64,000 nucleotides of DNA. Origin: Bacteriovoracaceae bacterium (lineage in GTDB: Bacteria; Bdellovibrionota; Bacteriovoracia; Bacteriovoracales; Bacteriovoracaceae). Of this stretch, positions 18,296-26,656 are shown piece by piece. Where the stretch lies: assembly GCA_025210745.1 (NCBI GenBank), contig JAOARC010000050.1, forward strand, positions 186,001-250,000, written 5' to 3'. The notes under the pieces are model-generated. The model did not search any database and was not told the DNA's origin. It saw only the letters and a program-made list of their open reading frames with translations. The position numbers were made by a program, and so were the translations under genes. Position 1 is the first letter of the stretch; each line of letters starts with the position of its first letter.

Positions 18296-18883
18296 ATGCA
18301 AAAACTATATTTTATACTACTTTTTAGCCTAAGTGCTTTTTCTATAAACTACGAGCCAACTCACTTCAGTGGGGATAGACAAGAAGTACGAAATCTCTTT
18401 AATAGCTTGTGGAGTAAGTATAAAGAATATAAAAATTTTCACTGCTATAGAAAAGCCCATATTATTTCTTATCAAATGAAACAAAATAATATTAATCCAG
18501 TAAAAGTCTTTGTTTTTAATGGAGACAGAGCAACACTACCAATGAATTGGTGGTACCATGTTGCTCCTGCTGTCTACTATAAAAATAAGATTGTTATAAT
18601 GGATAGAGGACTTCTTGATGGAGCAAGCTTACTAGAAGACTGGCTTGAAGCTTTTACTGGACATAAAACTTGTACACAAGTTTCTGATATGTATGAATAT
18701 AAGCAAAGAAAACCATTTGAAAAATGTCTTTATATCATTTCCGATATGTACCAATATATGCCAAAAGACCTTTATGATTTTCCTAAACAATCATTTGAAA
18801 AAAATGACTACTATGACATGGGTTTTGTTATGAGTAAAAGGCACAGAAAGCGTTATTTTTCACTTTATCCGCACAAGAATTAA
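18296..18883 (+). CDS. secreted protein-glutaminase-like deamidase
   Basis: 195 residues with a short signal peptide (residues 1-16). Three motifs occur in the order of the Cys-His-Asp triad of bacterial protein-glutaminases: HCYRKAH with Cys50, WWYHVAPAV with His88, and IVIMDRGLL with Asp103. Protein-glutaminases (Chryseobacterium enzyme, Gln_deamidase family) convert protein-bound glutamine to glutamate. The spacing and flanking residues fit, but this protein lacks an obvious pro-domain and is short. Convergent with an M24 peptidase gene, sharing TTAA. In a predator it could modify prey proteins; that is inference. Confidence 0.65.
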   Translation: MQKLYFILLFSLSAFSINYEPTHFSGDRQEVRNLFNSLWSKYKEYKNFHCYRKAHIISYQMKQNNINPVKVFVFNGDRATLPMNWWYHVAPAVYYKNKIVIMDRGLLDGASLLEDWLEAFTGHKTCTQVSDMYEYKQRKPFEKCLYIISDMYQYMPKDLYDFPKQSFEKNDYYDMGFVMSKRHRKRYFSLYPHKN

Positions 18884-19530
18884 AAAAGAATATCCTCAAA
18901 AAAAGCTCCTACCTTTTCTTTAGGACAAATAATATGAACTTCAAGAACCCATAAATTCTCTATGGGTTTTTTATTTAAGTCCCCTAGAGCTCCTCTATGA
19001 AAAACATGATGAGGAAAATCTCCTAGGCGATGTCCTCGCATTTTTTGATCAAGCTCATAGCCTCTACTGATCGCCTCTTTTTCTACAAAGTCATAAAGCT
19101 CTTTTCCAGATAATCCACTGTCTTTATATTCCTTCTTTGCAAGTTCAAAAATATCTCTAGAAGCTTTTTGTATCTTGGCATACCGCGGATTATGACCTTT
19201 TGTAAAAGTCATTCCATAATCAGCTTCATGCTCATCTATAACTGGGCCAATATCAATAAAATAGATATCTTCTTCTTTAAGTGTTATTAATTCATCAGAT
19301 TTTTCTTTAAAAGTTTTTTGAGTATCAGATCCAATTCTAATTTTAGACATATGCCACTTTTTTTCTATTTTAAGTAGCTTAAAGATCTCATCTAAAAGAC
19401 CTTCCATGTCTTTAAAGTTCATCCCTACATTCACATGCTGAGCAAACAATAAAGCCGCCTTCATTGCTGTTTTTCGGGCGGCCATATATGTATCTAAATT
19501 AAATTTTTCGCTTATATTTTCAATTGTCAT
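18880..19530 (-). CDS. M24-family metallopeptidase-like (creatinase/aminopeptidase P fold)
   Basis: 216 residues, shorter than a full aminopeptidase P and lacking its N-terminal domain, like a methionine-aminopeptidase-sized pita-bread enzyme. Expected metal ligands are visible in order: Asp in YFIDIGP, Asp in HEADYGMTF, His in GHRLGDFPHH, Glu in VLEVHI, and a terminal Glu in GAFFEDILF. These predict a dinuclear metallopeptidase or a related hydrolase. The start codon overlaps the E1 stop (TAATG), so it is translated from the same message as the fused branched-chain E1. Confidence 0.8.
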   Translation of the reverse strand: MTIENISEKFNLDTYMAARKTAMKAALLFAQHVNVGMNFKDMEGLLDEIFKLLKIEKKWHMSKIRIGSDTQKTFKEKSDELITLKEEDIYFIDIGPVIDEHEADYGMTFTKGHNPRYAKIQKASRDIFELAKKEYKDSGLSGKELYDFVEKEAISRGYELDQKMRGHRLGDFPHHVFHRGALGDLNKKPIENLWVLEVHIICPKEKVGAFFEDILF

Positions 19531-21698
19531 TAGTACTGAAGTAGTTCTTTTAACTTATCATATACATCATTTGTCTGTGGTAAGATTACTTCTTCAAGAC
19601 CAGGACAATACGCAACGTGAGTATCTTTTGAACATACTCTTAAAATAGGAGCATCTAGAGACTCAAAACAAGTTTCATTAACACACGCTGCGATCTCTCC
19701 AGCAAAACCAGAAGTTTTATGTTCTTCATGAGCAATCATTAATCTATTTGTTTTTGATAAGCTGCTTGCAATTGTATCCATATCAAATGGAGCTAGTGTT
19801 CTTAAATCAATAACTTCAACACTATATCCTTCATCTTCTAGTTTTTTAGCAGCATCAATAGATTTTTGAACTAATGCTCCCCAAGCGACAACTGTTGCAT
19901 CAGCTCCTTCTTTAACAATATTAGCTTTACCAAAAGGAATCATAAAATTATCCCCTGGATCAGCTGTTCTGTTATATCCTTGATAATATAAATGTTTATG
20001 CTCTAAGAACATTACTGGATCATCAGATCTAATGGCCGTTCTAAGTAACCCAGCCGCATCTTTAGCATTTGATGGAAAAGCTACTCTAATTCCAGGAATA
20101 TGAGTGAATAAAGATTCACCTGATTGAGAGTGATAAATTGATCCACCTTTTAAGTAACCACCAATTGGAACTCTTACAACCATTGGACATTTAAAATCAC
20201 CACCTGATCTATATCTTGTTGTGGCCATCTCATTTTTAAGCTGCATATATGCAGTCCAGATATAATCAAAAAATTGAATTTCAACAACAGGCTTAATACC
20301 TCTCATTGCCATACCAATTGCTCTACCAATAATATTTGCTTCTGCTAGAGGTGAGTTAAAAACTTGTCCTTCTTTAGCTACTCTTTGACATCCAGAAGTA
20401 ACTTTAAAAACTCCACCTTTTCCTTTTAGATCTGGGTTATCTAGTTTTTCTAATTCAGAAAAATCTGCAACATCTTCACCAAACATTCTCATAAGCGGAT
20501 TATTTAAAAGCTCTCCTTTTAAAACTGCATTAATTGCACCGGCCATAGGAATATCATCTTTACCTTCAAATGTTCCTTCAGTTTCAAATTCAGCTGATGT
20601 TGGATCAACATCCATTGAATATAGATGATCTTCAAATGTATCTTGAGTTGGCCATGGAGTATCAATAGCTTCTTTCATAGCTGCTTTTACTTGTGCATCA
20701 ACTTCGTCTTTAATGGCATCTAGCTCTTTTTGTGTTGCTATTTTTCCCTCGATTAGAAAAGCTGGGTAAGTATTTACAACATCAATCTTAGCTTCATCAG
20801 CTAACTCTTGCTGCGTTCTATAAAAAGAATGATCATCCGATAAAGAGTGTGAATAAGGTCTTGTTACATGAGCATGAACTAAAGCTGGCCCATTACCTTC
20901 TCTAATATATTTAGCAGCCTTTGAAACTGTATCATAACTATCTACTGGATCAGTTCCATCACACTCATAAACCTTTAGTCCAGGAATATGAGCAAGACAT
21001 TCAGAAATTGAACCTGCTGGAGTTTGAACTGATGTTGGAACAGAAATAGCAAAACCATTATCTTCAACCATAAACATCACAGGTAACTTATTAACACAAG
21101 CTGTAGTTAGTCCTTCCCAAAACTCTCCTTGAGAAGTCGTTCCATCTCCTGTTGATACATAAACAACTTCATCATCGTTATAAACTTGGTTGTGATCAAC
21201 ACCATCTTTAGCCATCTTAGATAAAAACTTTCCAGCTTCTGCAACACCACATGCTTGTAAAAACTGAGTTCCCGTACAAGATGATTTATTAATAATATTT
21301 AAATTAACATTTCCCCAGTGAGCTGGCATTTGTCTACCATGGCTAGCTGTATCTCCAACATTACCATTTGCTTGGCAAAGCATTTCATAAGCAGTTACAC
21401 CAAGTCCGGTACATAAAGCTCTATCTCTATAATATGGAATAAAATAATCGTATTTTGGTTTTAAAACTTTTGCGACAGCAGAAAGAATTCCTTCATGTCC
21501 AGCACCAGATATTTGAAAGTATGCTTTAGATTGTTTTTTCATTGTAATCTCAGCATCATCAAGTCTTCTAGATAAAACCACGTTTTTATACATGTCTAAA
21601 AGAAGCTCTTTAGTCATCTTGTTTTTCTTGATGATTTCAAGCTTAGCTTTAGTTGGTGCAGATACTTTCTTTTTAGATTGAACTTTAGCCTGTGCCAT
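19530..21698 (-). CDS. 2-oxoacid dehydrogenase E1, fused alpha and beta subunits (branched-chain type)
   Basis: 722 residues combining the two E1 chains in one polypeptide. Residues ~30-370 are the alpha part with the thiamine diphosphate motif GDGTTSQGEFWEG (184-196) ending at Asn214, plus the SHSLSDDHSFYR phosphorylation-loop-like region. Residues ~385-722 are the beta part (FGEDVADF, AIGMAMRGIKPVVEIQFFDY, HIPGIRVAFPSNAKDA). It decarboxylates 2-oxoisovalerate-type acids for transfer to a lipoyl E2. E2 and E3 are not in the window. The N-terminal 28 residues are Lys/Ala-rich. Leucine dehydrogenase at 30.5-31.7 kb would supply its substrates. Confidence 0.9.
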   Translation of the reverse strand: MAQAKVQSKKKVSAPTKAKLEIIKKNKMTKELLLDMYKNVVLSRRLDDAEITMKKQSKAYFQISGAGHEGILSAVAKVLKPKYDYFIPYYRDRALCTGLGVTAYEMLCQANGNVGDTASHGRQMPAHWGNVNLNIINKSSCTGTQFLQACGVAEAGKFLSKMAKDGVDHNQVYNDDEVVYVSTGDGTTSQGEFWEGLTTACVNKLPVMFMVEDNGFAISVPTSVQTPAGSISECLAHIPGLKVYECDGTDPVDSYDTVSKAAKYIREGNGPALVHAHVTRPYSHSLSDDHSFYRTQQELADEAKIDVVNTYPAFLIEGKIATQKELDAIKDEVDAQVKAAMKEAIDTPWPTQDTFEDHLYSMDVDPTSAEFETEGTFEGKDDIPMAGAINAVLKGELLNNPLMRMFGEDVADFSELEKLDNPDLKGKGGVFKVTSGCQRVAKEGQVFNSPLAEANIIGRAIGMAMRGIKPVVEIQFFDYIWTAYMQLKNEMATTRYRSGGDFKCPMVVRVPIGGYLKGGSIYHSQSGESLFTHIPGIRVAFPSNAKDAAGLLRTAIRSDDPVMFLEHKHLYYQGYNRTADPGDNFMIPFGKANIVKEGADATVVAWGALVQKSIDAAKKLEDEGYSVEVIDLRTLAPFDMDTIASSLSKTNRLMIAHEEHKTSGFAGEIAACVNETCFESLDAPILRVCSKDTHVAYCPGLEEVILPQTNDVYDKLKELLQY

Positions 21699-21751
21699 GG
21701 ACAGTGTACTCCTGTAAATATTTGATTTTAAAGACTTATTAATACAATAAA

Positions 21752-21789
21752 GTGGTTCATTTGGCCAATAGAGAGCCTGTATGAACCAC
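21752..21789 (-). terminator. hairpin terminator of the radical SAM gene
   Basis: Perfect 9-bp inverted repeat GTGGTTCAT (21752-21760) / ATGAACCAC (21781-21789), with GGC/GCC able to extend pairing inside the loop. Read on the minus strand it lies just after the radical SAM stop and is followed by TTTATT, as expected for an intrinsic terminator. It separates that gene from the E1 gene. Confidence 0.6.
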
Positions 21790-21808
21790 CTTATTTCAAT
21801 AGCTTAGA

Positions 21809-24514
21809 TTATATTTCAATAGAATATTTTATAGGCCTTTGAGGCGTTATCCCATTGGCCTTAAGCGTTGATACTATTTCAGCCGGTCTTACACTAGATC
21901 CAGCATCAACAAGTGTTTCAATAAAAATACCTTCCCCCTTACACGGAGATACTTCATTAATTAGATTCATTGTTTTTTCATCTAAATCTAATTTACCTGA
22001 ATACGCTCTATGAACCTTTGGTCTAATATCTTTTTGAATATACTTTTTCTTTTTCTTATTAAATGAATCAACGAAGATTTCAGAAGATTCATTAAATAAC
22101 TTAAGAGCACCATCAATATCATCTTTATTCATCTGAAGATAATAAGTGAACTTCTTAGAAGCATCTTGAATAGATGGTGTTTTCTTTGTTATTTCAAAAA
22201 CATCTTTAAAAATAATTCCACTTTCACTATGAGACTGAAGTAATTTTAAAACCTCTTTTTTATCAATCCACTCATTTGGAACTCTTACATCAAAATATTC
22301 TGTTAAAGAACTAATTCCTAAAGTAAGAGCTGGACCAAATGAAATAAGTGGTCTTGTCTTATATCCTTCAGAAAATAAAACTTCTATATCTGCTCTTCTA
22401 AAAATTCTTGCAATAATTTTTTGAAGATCTAAGTGAGAGATAAAACTAAGTGGTCCAATTTTAGAAAATTCAATTCTATATTTATGTCCAACAAATTGAC
22501 CTCTTTTTTCACGAAGCTCAACAATTTTCTTACGCTCTTTTGGCTCTTCGTATGGAGTATCCTCAATGGCATTTAGCGAAACAAGATAGTCTCTTCGCTC
22601 TTCCACCATCTCCTTAAGGTCACACTCAACACCACAGCTATAACAAACAAGCCTTTTCTTATCCACATCAAAAGTTTTCTCTAGTGATTGAAGGTTCGAG
22701 TGGTGAACAATCATGCCATGAACTTTTCCACAAGGAGGAGATATTCTATTTTTAGTGGCTTTAATCCACTCTCTTTCTAAAAACTTATCTTCAAGACCAA
22801 CATCAATATGATCCCAAGGTGTTTTTGACTTAACTGGAATTGTTCCAAGCATATATTTTGGATCTATTCCTGATTCATTAACAGCCTCTAACCAAAGATC
22901 ATACTTGAATGTTTCATTCCACCCATCAAATCTACAACCTTTTTTCCAAGCATTATAAATAATATGTCCAACTCTTCTATCACCTCTCGATACAATTCCT
23001 TCAAGATGAGAAATTTTTGAATAATGTTTTCTAAAATTAATTCCAAATTTTACAGCGTAGTCTTTTAAAAGGTTTTGCTTTCTTACAATCTCATCATGTG
23101 TGATCATTGCTGACCACTGAAACGGAGTATGAGGTTTAGGTACAAATGAAGACGCTGAAATTGTAATAGCAGGATTTTTTAATCCACATTCTTTTCTTGC
23201 TACTTCCATGGCCTTTTTACCCGTTTCCATAATAGCAATAACATCTTCATCTTCTTCTGTTGGAAGACCGATCATATAATATAACTTCATTTTACTCCAA
23301 CCACGAGAAAAAACATCTCTAGCTGTTTGAAGCATATCTTCTTCGGTTACATTTTTATTGATAACCTTTCTCATTCTTTCACTTCCAGCTTCTGGAGCAA
23401 AAGTTAAAGAGGTATTTTTTACTTCAGCTAATTTATCTAAAACTCTATTATCAAGTCCATAAGCTCTAAGTGATGAAATCCCAAGAGTAGCTTTTTCTTT
23501 TGATAACTTATCAAGTAACTCTACAACAAGTGGAGTTACCGCTGAATAATCTGCCGTTGATAAACATGTTAAAGAAGCTTCATCAAAGCCACCATTTTTC
23601 ATTCCATCAAGAACTAGGTTCATAACATCAACAGGTTTTCTTTCTCTAACAGGTCTATAGATCATCCCCGCTTGGCAAAACCTACAACCTTCAGTACATC
23701 CTCTTGATAATTCAACAGAAAATCTATCAAAAATTGCTGTCATATGAGGAATGGGAGATTTTGTAGGAAAAGGATAATCCTTTAAACTATCTACAAAATA
23801 TCTTTGAACTCTATTTGCTATAACACCATCAAACTCTGGCTTTGGTCCTGTTACAACTTCAAGTCTTGAATCTTCATCAATTTGCGTTTCATAAAAAGAT
23901 GGAACATAAATACCTTGCCATTTAGATAATTCAAAAAGAATTGAAGACCTTTTCATTCCTTGGTGACGAGCTTCCCCAATAAAGTGAACTATTCTTGAAA
24001 ATAATTTTTCTCCATCTCCAATGACAAAAAAGTCGCAAAAAGGGGCAAGTGGTTCTGGGTGAGTAGCACAAGGTCCACCTGCAATAACAAATGGCTCTTC
24101 TTCTTTCCTATCTTCTTGATAGATGCTAACTCCACCAAGATCTAACATATTTAAAATATTTGTATAGCTCATCTCATATTGAAGAGAAAAACCAACAACA
24201 TCAAAATCTTTTAATGGCTTAAAGTTTTCCAAAGAAACAAGATGAAGGTCTCTATCTCTTATTTCTTTTTCCATATCAATCCATGGACAAAAAACTCTTT
24301 CAGCACATAATGATTCATGCTTATTTATTTCTTCATATAAAATCTTAAAACCAAGATGACTCATTCCAATTTCATAAGTATCTGGAAAGCAAAGCGCTGC
24401 TTTACCTATAAGTCCTTCCCAATTTTTTCTGATAATAAAGTGTTCCCCACCAATATAACGTGCTGGTTTTTCAAGTGAGTCTAAAAAACTCCCATATGGA
24501 TTTTCTATGGCCAT
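21809..24514 (-). CDS. TIGR03960-type B12-binding radical SAM protein fused to DUF2344
   Basis: 901 residues. N-terminal ~1-240 is a cobalamin-binding-like domain; the radical SAM core follows with the CxxxCxxC cluster at Cys273, Cys277 and Cys280 (SRGCTEGCRFCQAG) and a TFAPEAGSERMRK stretch. Two further Cys (CYSCGVEC near residue 630) sit in the linker. The C-terminal ~670-901 (GHKYRIEFSKIGPLSFISHLDLQ) is the DUF2344/TIGR03936 domain, which in many bacteria is a separate protein. Function is unknown in the family; association with rRNA or ribosome maturation genes has been noted elsewhere. Preceded by its own 137-base leader. Confidence 0.9.
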   Translation of the reverse strand: MAIENPYGSFLDSLEKPARYIGGEHFIIRKNWEGLIGKAALCFPDTYEIGMSHLGFKILYEEINKHESLCAERVFCPWIDMEKEIRDRDLHLVSLENFKPLKDFDVVGFSLQYEMSYTNILNMLDLGGVSIYQEDRKEEEPFVIAGGPCATHPEPLAPFCDFFVIGDGEKLFSRIVHFIGEARHQGMKRSSILFELSKWQGIYVPSFYETQIDEDSRLEVVTGPKPEFDGVIANRVQRYFVDSLKDYPFPTKSPIPHMTAIFDRFSVELSRGCTEGCRFCQAGMIYRPVRERKPVDVMNLVLDGMKNGGFDEASLTCLSTADYSAVTPLVVELLDKLSKEKATLGISSLRAYGLDNRVLDKLAEVKNTSLTFAPEAGSERMRKVINKNVTEEDMLQTARDVFSRGWSKMKLYYMIGLPTEEDEDVIAIMETGKKAMEVARKECGLKNPAITISASSFVPKPHTPFQWSAMITHDEIVRKQNLLKDYAVKFGINFRKHYSKISHLEGIVSRGDRRVGHIIYNAWKKGCRFDGWNETFKYDLWLEAVNESGIDPKYMLGTIPVKSKTPWDHIDVGLEDKFLEREWIKATKNRISPPCGKVHGMIVHHSNLQSLEKTFDVDKKRLVCYSCGVECDLKEMVEERRDYLVSLNAIEDTPYEEPKERKKIVELREKRGQFVGHKYRIEFSKIGPLSFISHLDLQKIIARIFRRADIEVLFSEGYKTRPLISFGPALTLGISSLTEYFDVRVPNEWIDKKEVLKLLQSHSESGIIFKDVFEITKKTPSIQDASKKFTYYLQMNKDDIDGALKLFNESSEIFVDSFNKKKKKYIQKDIRPKVHRAYSGKLDLDEKTMNLINEVSPCKGEGIFIETLVDAGSSVRPAEIVSTLKANGITPQRPIKYSIEI

Positions 24515-24553
24515 CTTTTACCTTTGGTTTGTTTACTGTAGCTATTAGTACAG

Positions 24554-24605
24554 GAGGGGATATAACCCTCTAAAACGGTTTATTTTTCGTGTTTTTAACA
24601 CGAAA
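24554..24605. other. two hairpins in the gap before the radical SAM gene
   Basis: GAGGG (24554-24558) pairs with CCCTC (24566-24570), and the 9-bp repeat TTTCGTGTT (24585-24593) pairs perfectly with AACACGAAA (24597-24605). The second could end the outer-membrane gene at 24652 on the minus strand but has no T-run on that side, so it may instead be a structured leader of the radical SAM mRNA. Confidence 0.4.
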
Positions 24606-24651
24606 GTTTAAAAGATTCTAGATTAATTTTATTGAAAGAAATATTTATGTA

Positions 24652-25737
24652 CTAGAAGCCAGAAGATATTGAAATCGCATACCTTCTATCTTCTTTATCA
24701 CGATAACCATCACCCATCTCTACAGCATAGGTAGAAAGGTCAAATATTGTTGTCCTATTACGTACACCAATACCTCCTGATCCCCATCCATCTGAGTAGC
24801 CAGCTCTAAAAAACATTGCTCTTAGAAAACCAATTTCAAATCCAGCATGTAGTTTTCTTGCAGCTTTAACAGTATCATATTCATTAGTTAAGTCTCTAGC
24901 ACCAGCTTCAAAATGCATTCTAAAAGTTCTAGACAAGTGTGGAGTTAAAGAAAAAGAAGCATCCATAGTTTGAGGAATTTCATTAGGAGCTCCGCTTAAT
25001 TCAACATCAGACCAATCTTGTGATCCCGCATTTCTATATACGACAGAAAACGTTGGTAAAGCATACACAGGAAAAGTTAGTCTCATTCCAGCCGTCAGAT
25101 AAGTCATTGATGCTTTTTTATAATCATTAGTTTTACTCAAAGAAATAGCTGTTCCATGAGCAAAGTCTTTTTGAACTTCTTGTCTCGTCAATAAAACGCC
25201 CGATACTCCAAATTTTAGAATTCCCCCCAATAAAGAAATATTAAAAGCTGCAACTGGGCCACTATCAACTCTTTCTGCAACTTCAAATTGTGCTGTTGGA
25301 TTTTCCAGTCTTGCCCACTGCTGCTGATGATACATATAACCAATTGAAAAGTACCTATATGTAATATTAGGATATAACTGAACTCTAGCTAAGCTTGTTC
25401 CCGGAGTATCTGCGAGTAAAGGTCTAATCCCTTTTGCAGAAAAGGCATCTGAATAACTTGAAATAGCATCCAAAAAAGAGCCTTGCCCAGAAGTCGCATC
25501 TAAAAAACCATTATTTGTCTCAATATGAATATTAGTTAAATGAAATTGAAGCTTTCTTACAGTTCCAAGCCCAGCCGGATTATAAAATGCAGACCAACCA
25601 TCATCAACTTTAGACATATAAGCACCACCCATCGCCAAAGCTCGGGCTGATTTTATCAACTCAGGAGAAGTGGCATCTTCAAACTCTAAAAGAGCAAATG
25701 CATTCAATGAAACTAATAAAAATAAAAGTAATCTCAA
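24652..25737 (-). CDS. outer-membrane beta-barrel-like protein (PorV/OmpP1-type N-terminus)
   Basis: 361 residues. Signal peptide 1-16 (ending NAFA), then SARALAMGGAYMSKVDDGWSAFYNPAGLG, the conserved opening of the PorV/UPF0164/FadL-like barrel superfamily in which the barrel plug follows. The rest alternates short amphipathic strands with turns and ends in Phe, as outer-membrane barrels do. Specific cargo or partner is unknown. A strong GGAGAGGAG ribosome site and a TATAAT-type promoter with an embedded palindrome precede it. Confidence 0.75.
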   Translation of the reverse strand: MRLLLFLLVSLNAFALLEFEDATSPELIKSARALAMGGAYMSKVDDGWSAFYNPAGLGTVRKLQFHLTNIHIETNNGFLDATSGQGSFLDAISSYSDAFSAKGIRPLLADTPGTSLARVQLYPNITYRYFSIGYMYHQQQWARLENPTAQFEVAERVDSGPVAAFNISLLGGILKFGVSGVLLTRQEVQKDFAHGTAISLSKTNDYKKASMTYLTAGMRLTFPVYALPTFSVVYRNAGSQDWSDVELSGAPNEIPQTMDASFSLTPHLSRTFRMHFEAGARDLTNEYDTVKAARKLHAGFEIGFLRAMFFRAGYSDGWGSGGIGVRNRTTIFDLSTYAVEMGDGYRDKEDRRYAISISSGF

Positions 25738-25767
25738 GATACTCCTCTCCTATCTTATCTTCTTATA

Positions 25768-25786
25768 ATTATACCCTAGATCTAGG
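25768..25786 (-). promoter_or_regulatory. promoter -10 box with adjacent 12-bp palindromic operator
   Basis: On the minus strand TATAAT (25773-25768) lies 30 bases before the barrel-protein ATG, with GGAGAGGAG between. Directly upstream, inside the -35/-10 spacer, is the perfect palindrome CCTAGATCTAGG (25775-25786), a plausible repressor site. Confidence 0.5.
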
Positions 25787-25833
25787 TAGAATTATCATGG
25801 GGAAAAATATACTAAATATTTAAAACTAGGTAC

Positions 25834-26559
25834 TTAAATTGAAAAATTTAATCCGTATAAAAAGGAAAAATTTGTCTTTTCAGAAGAATTTGTAAACTTT
25901 AATTTTTGTAGAGCAACTTCAAGATTCATACCAATGACAGAAAAATCATGAAAAGATCCTACTGCCAATGTTTTAATACTTTTTGCAGTATAGGAAAATC
26001 TTGATGTTGTAAATGCTAACGGAGGATTTTTTATTTTTCCTTTAAATCTATAATCAGTTATGGACAAACTTGAGTATACAAGATGCTTTTCATCAAACCT
26101 ATAACCATAGATAAATGAATAATCTTGAACCTTTGATGCAAGTTCTATTTCAATACCGCTATCATCATACTGATCAGTAGATGAACCACTAGCAAAAGTA
26201 AAAGTCATTTTGTGGCCAGCTTGCTTTTCTTTTTTTGGAAGTCCCCAAAACTGAACCTTTACACCATATAAGGTTGGAGTCTCACTCATAAACTTTGCAA
26301 AAGCCTCAAACTGTCTAGCTACCCCTAACTGGATATCATAGCCAGACTCTCGAACAACAGATGTAGATACGGAACCGGACAAATCATTTGTAGTAGAATC
26401 AATATCTAATGAACTATGAGCAACACCACTAGAGCCCATAGATAATCCAGCCCCAACACCTATAACCTCAGGGGAAACTCCTCTATTTATTGGCAACTTC
26501 ATTCTTTGAGCACAGCCCACTAAAAATATACACACTAAAAATACGAATACTTTTCTCAC
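25834..26559 (-). CDS. lipoprotein of unknown function, probably beta-barrel-like
   Basis: 241 residues with lipoprotein signal MRKVFVFLVCIFLVGCAQ (lipobox LVGC, Cys16). The mature part has glycine-rich early sequence (VIGVGAGLSMGSSGVAHSS) followed by repeated amphipathic strands ending FLYGLNFSI, resembling a small outer-membrane barrel or porin-like domain. No family assigned. Divergent from the 1281-residue repeat lipoprotein; both may be surface proteins under one control region of 97 bases. Confidence 0.75.
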   Translation of the reverse strand: MRKVFVFLVCIFLVGCAQRMKLPINRGVSPEVIGVGAGLSMGSSGVAHSSLDIDSTTNDLSGSVSTSVVRESGYDIQLGVARQFEAFAKFMSETPTLYGVKVQFWGLPKKEKQAGHKMTFTFASGSSTDQYDDSGIEIELASKVQDYSFIYGYRFDEKHLVYSSLSITDYRFKGKIKNPPLAFTTSRFSYTAKSIKTLAVGSFHDFSVIGMNLEVALQKLKFTNSSEKTNFSFLYGLNFSI

Positions 26560-26608
26560 ACTTTATTTTATCATTTTATGTTATTTCAGTAAGTTAGGCA
26601 TAAATGTC

Positions 26609-26650
26609 TTTTTTTTCCCCCCTAATTCTATAAAATCAATAGGTTATAAT
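26609..26650 (+). promoter_or_regulatory. promoter region with T8-C6 homopolymer tract
   Basis: A run of eight T (26609-26616) is directly followed by six C (26617-26622). TATAAA at 26629-26634 and TATAAT at 26645-26650 are both candidate -10 boxes for the GTG at 26657. With the first, the homopolymer tract fills the spacer between -35 and -10. With the second, the transcript would be nearly leaderless. Confidence 0.4.
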
Positions 26651-26656
26651 AAATAT

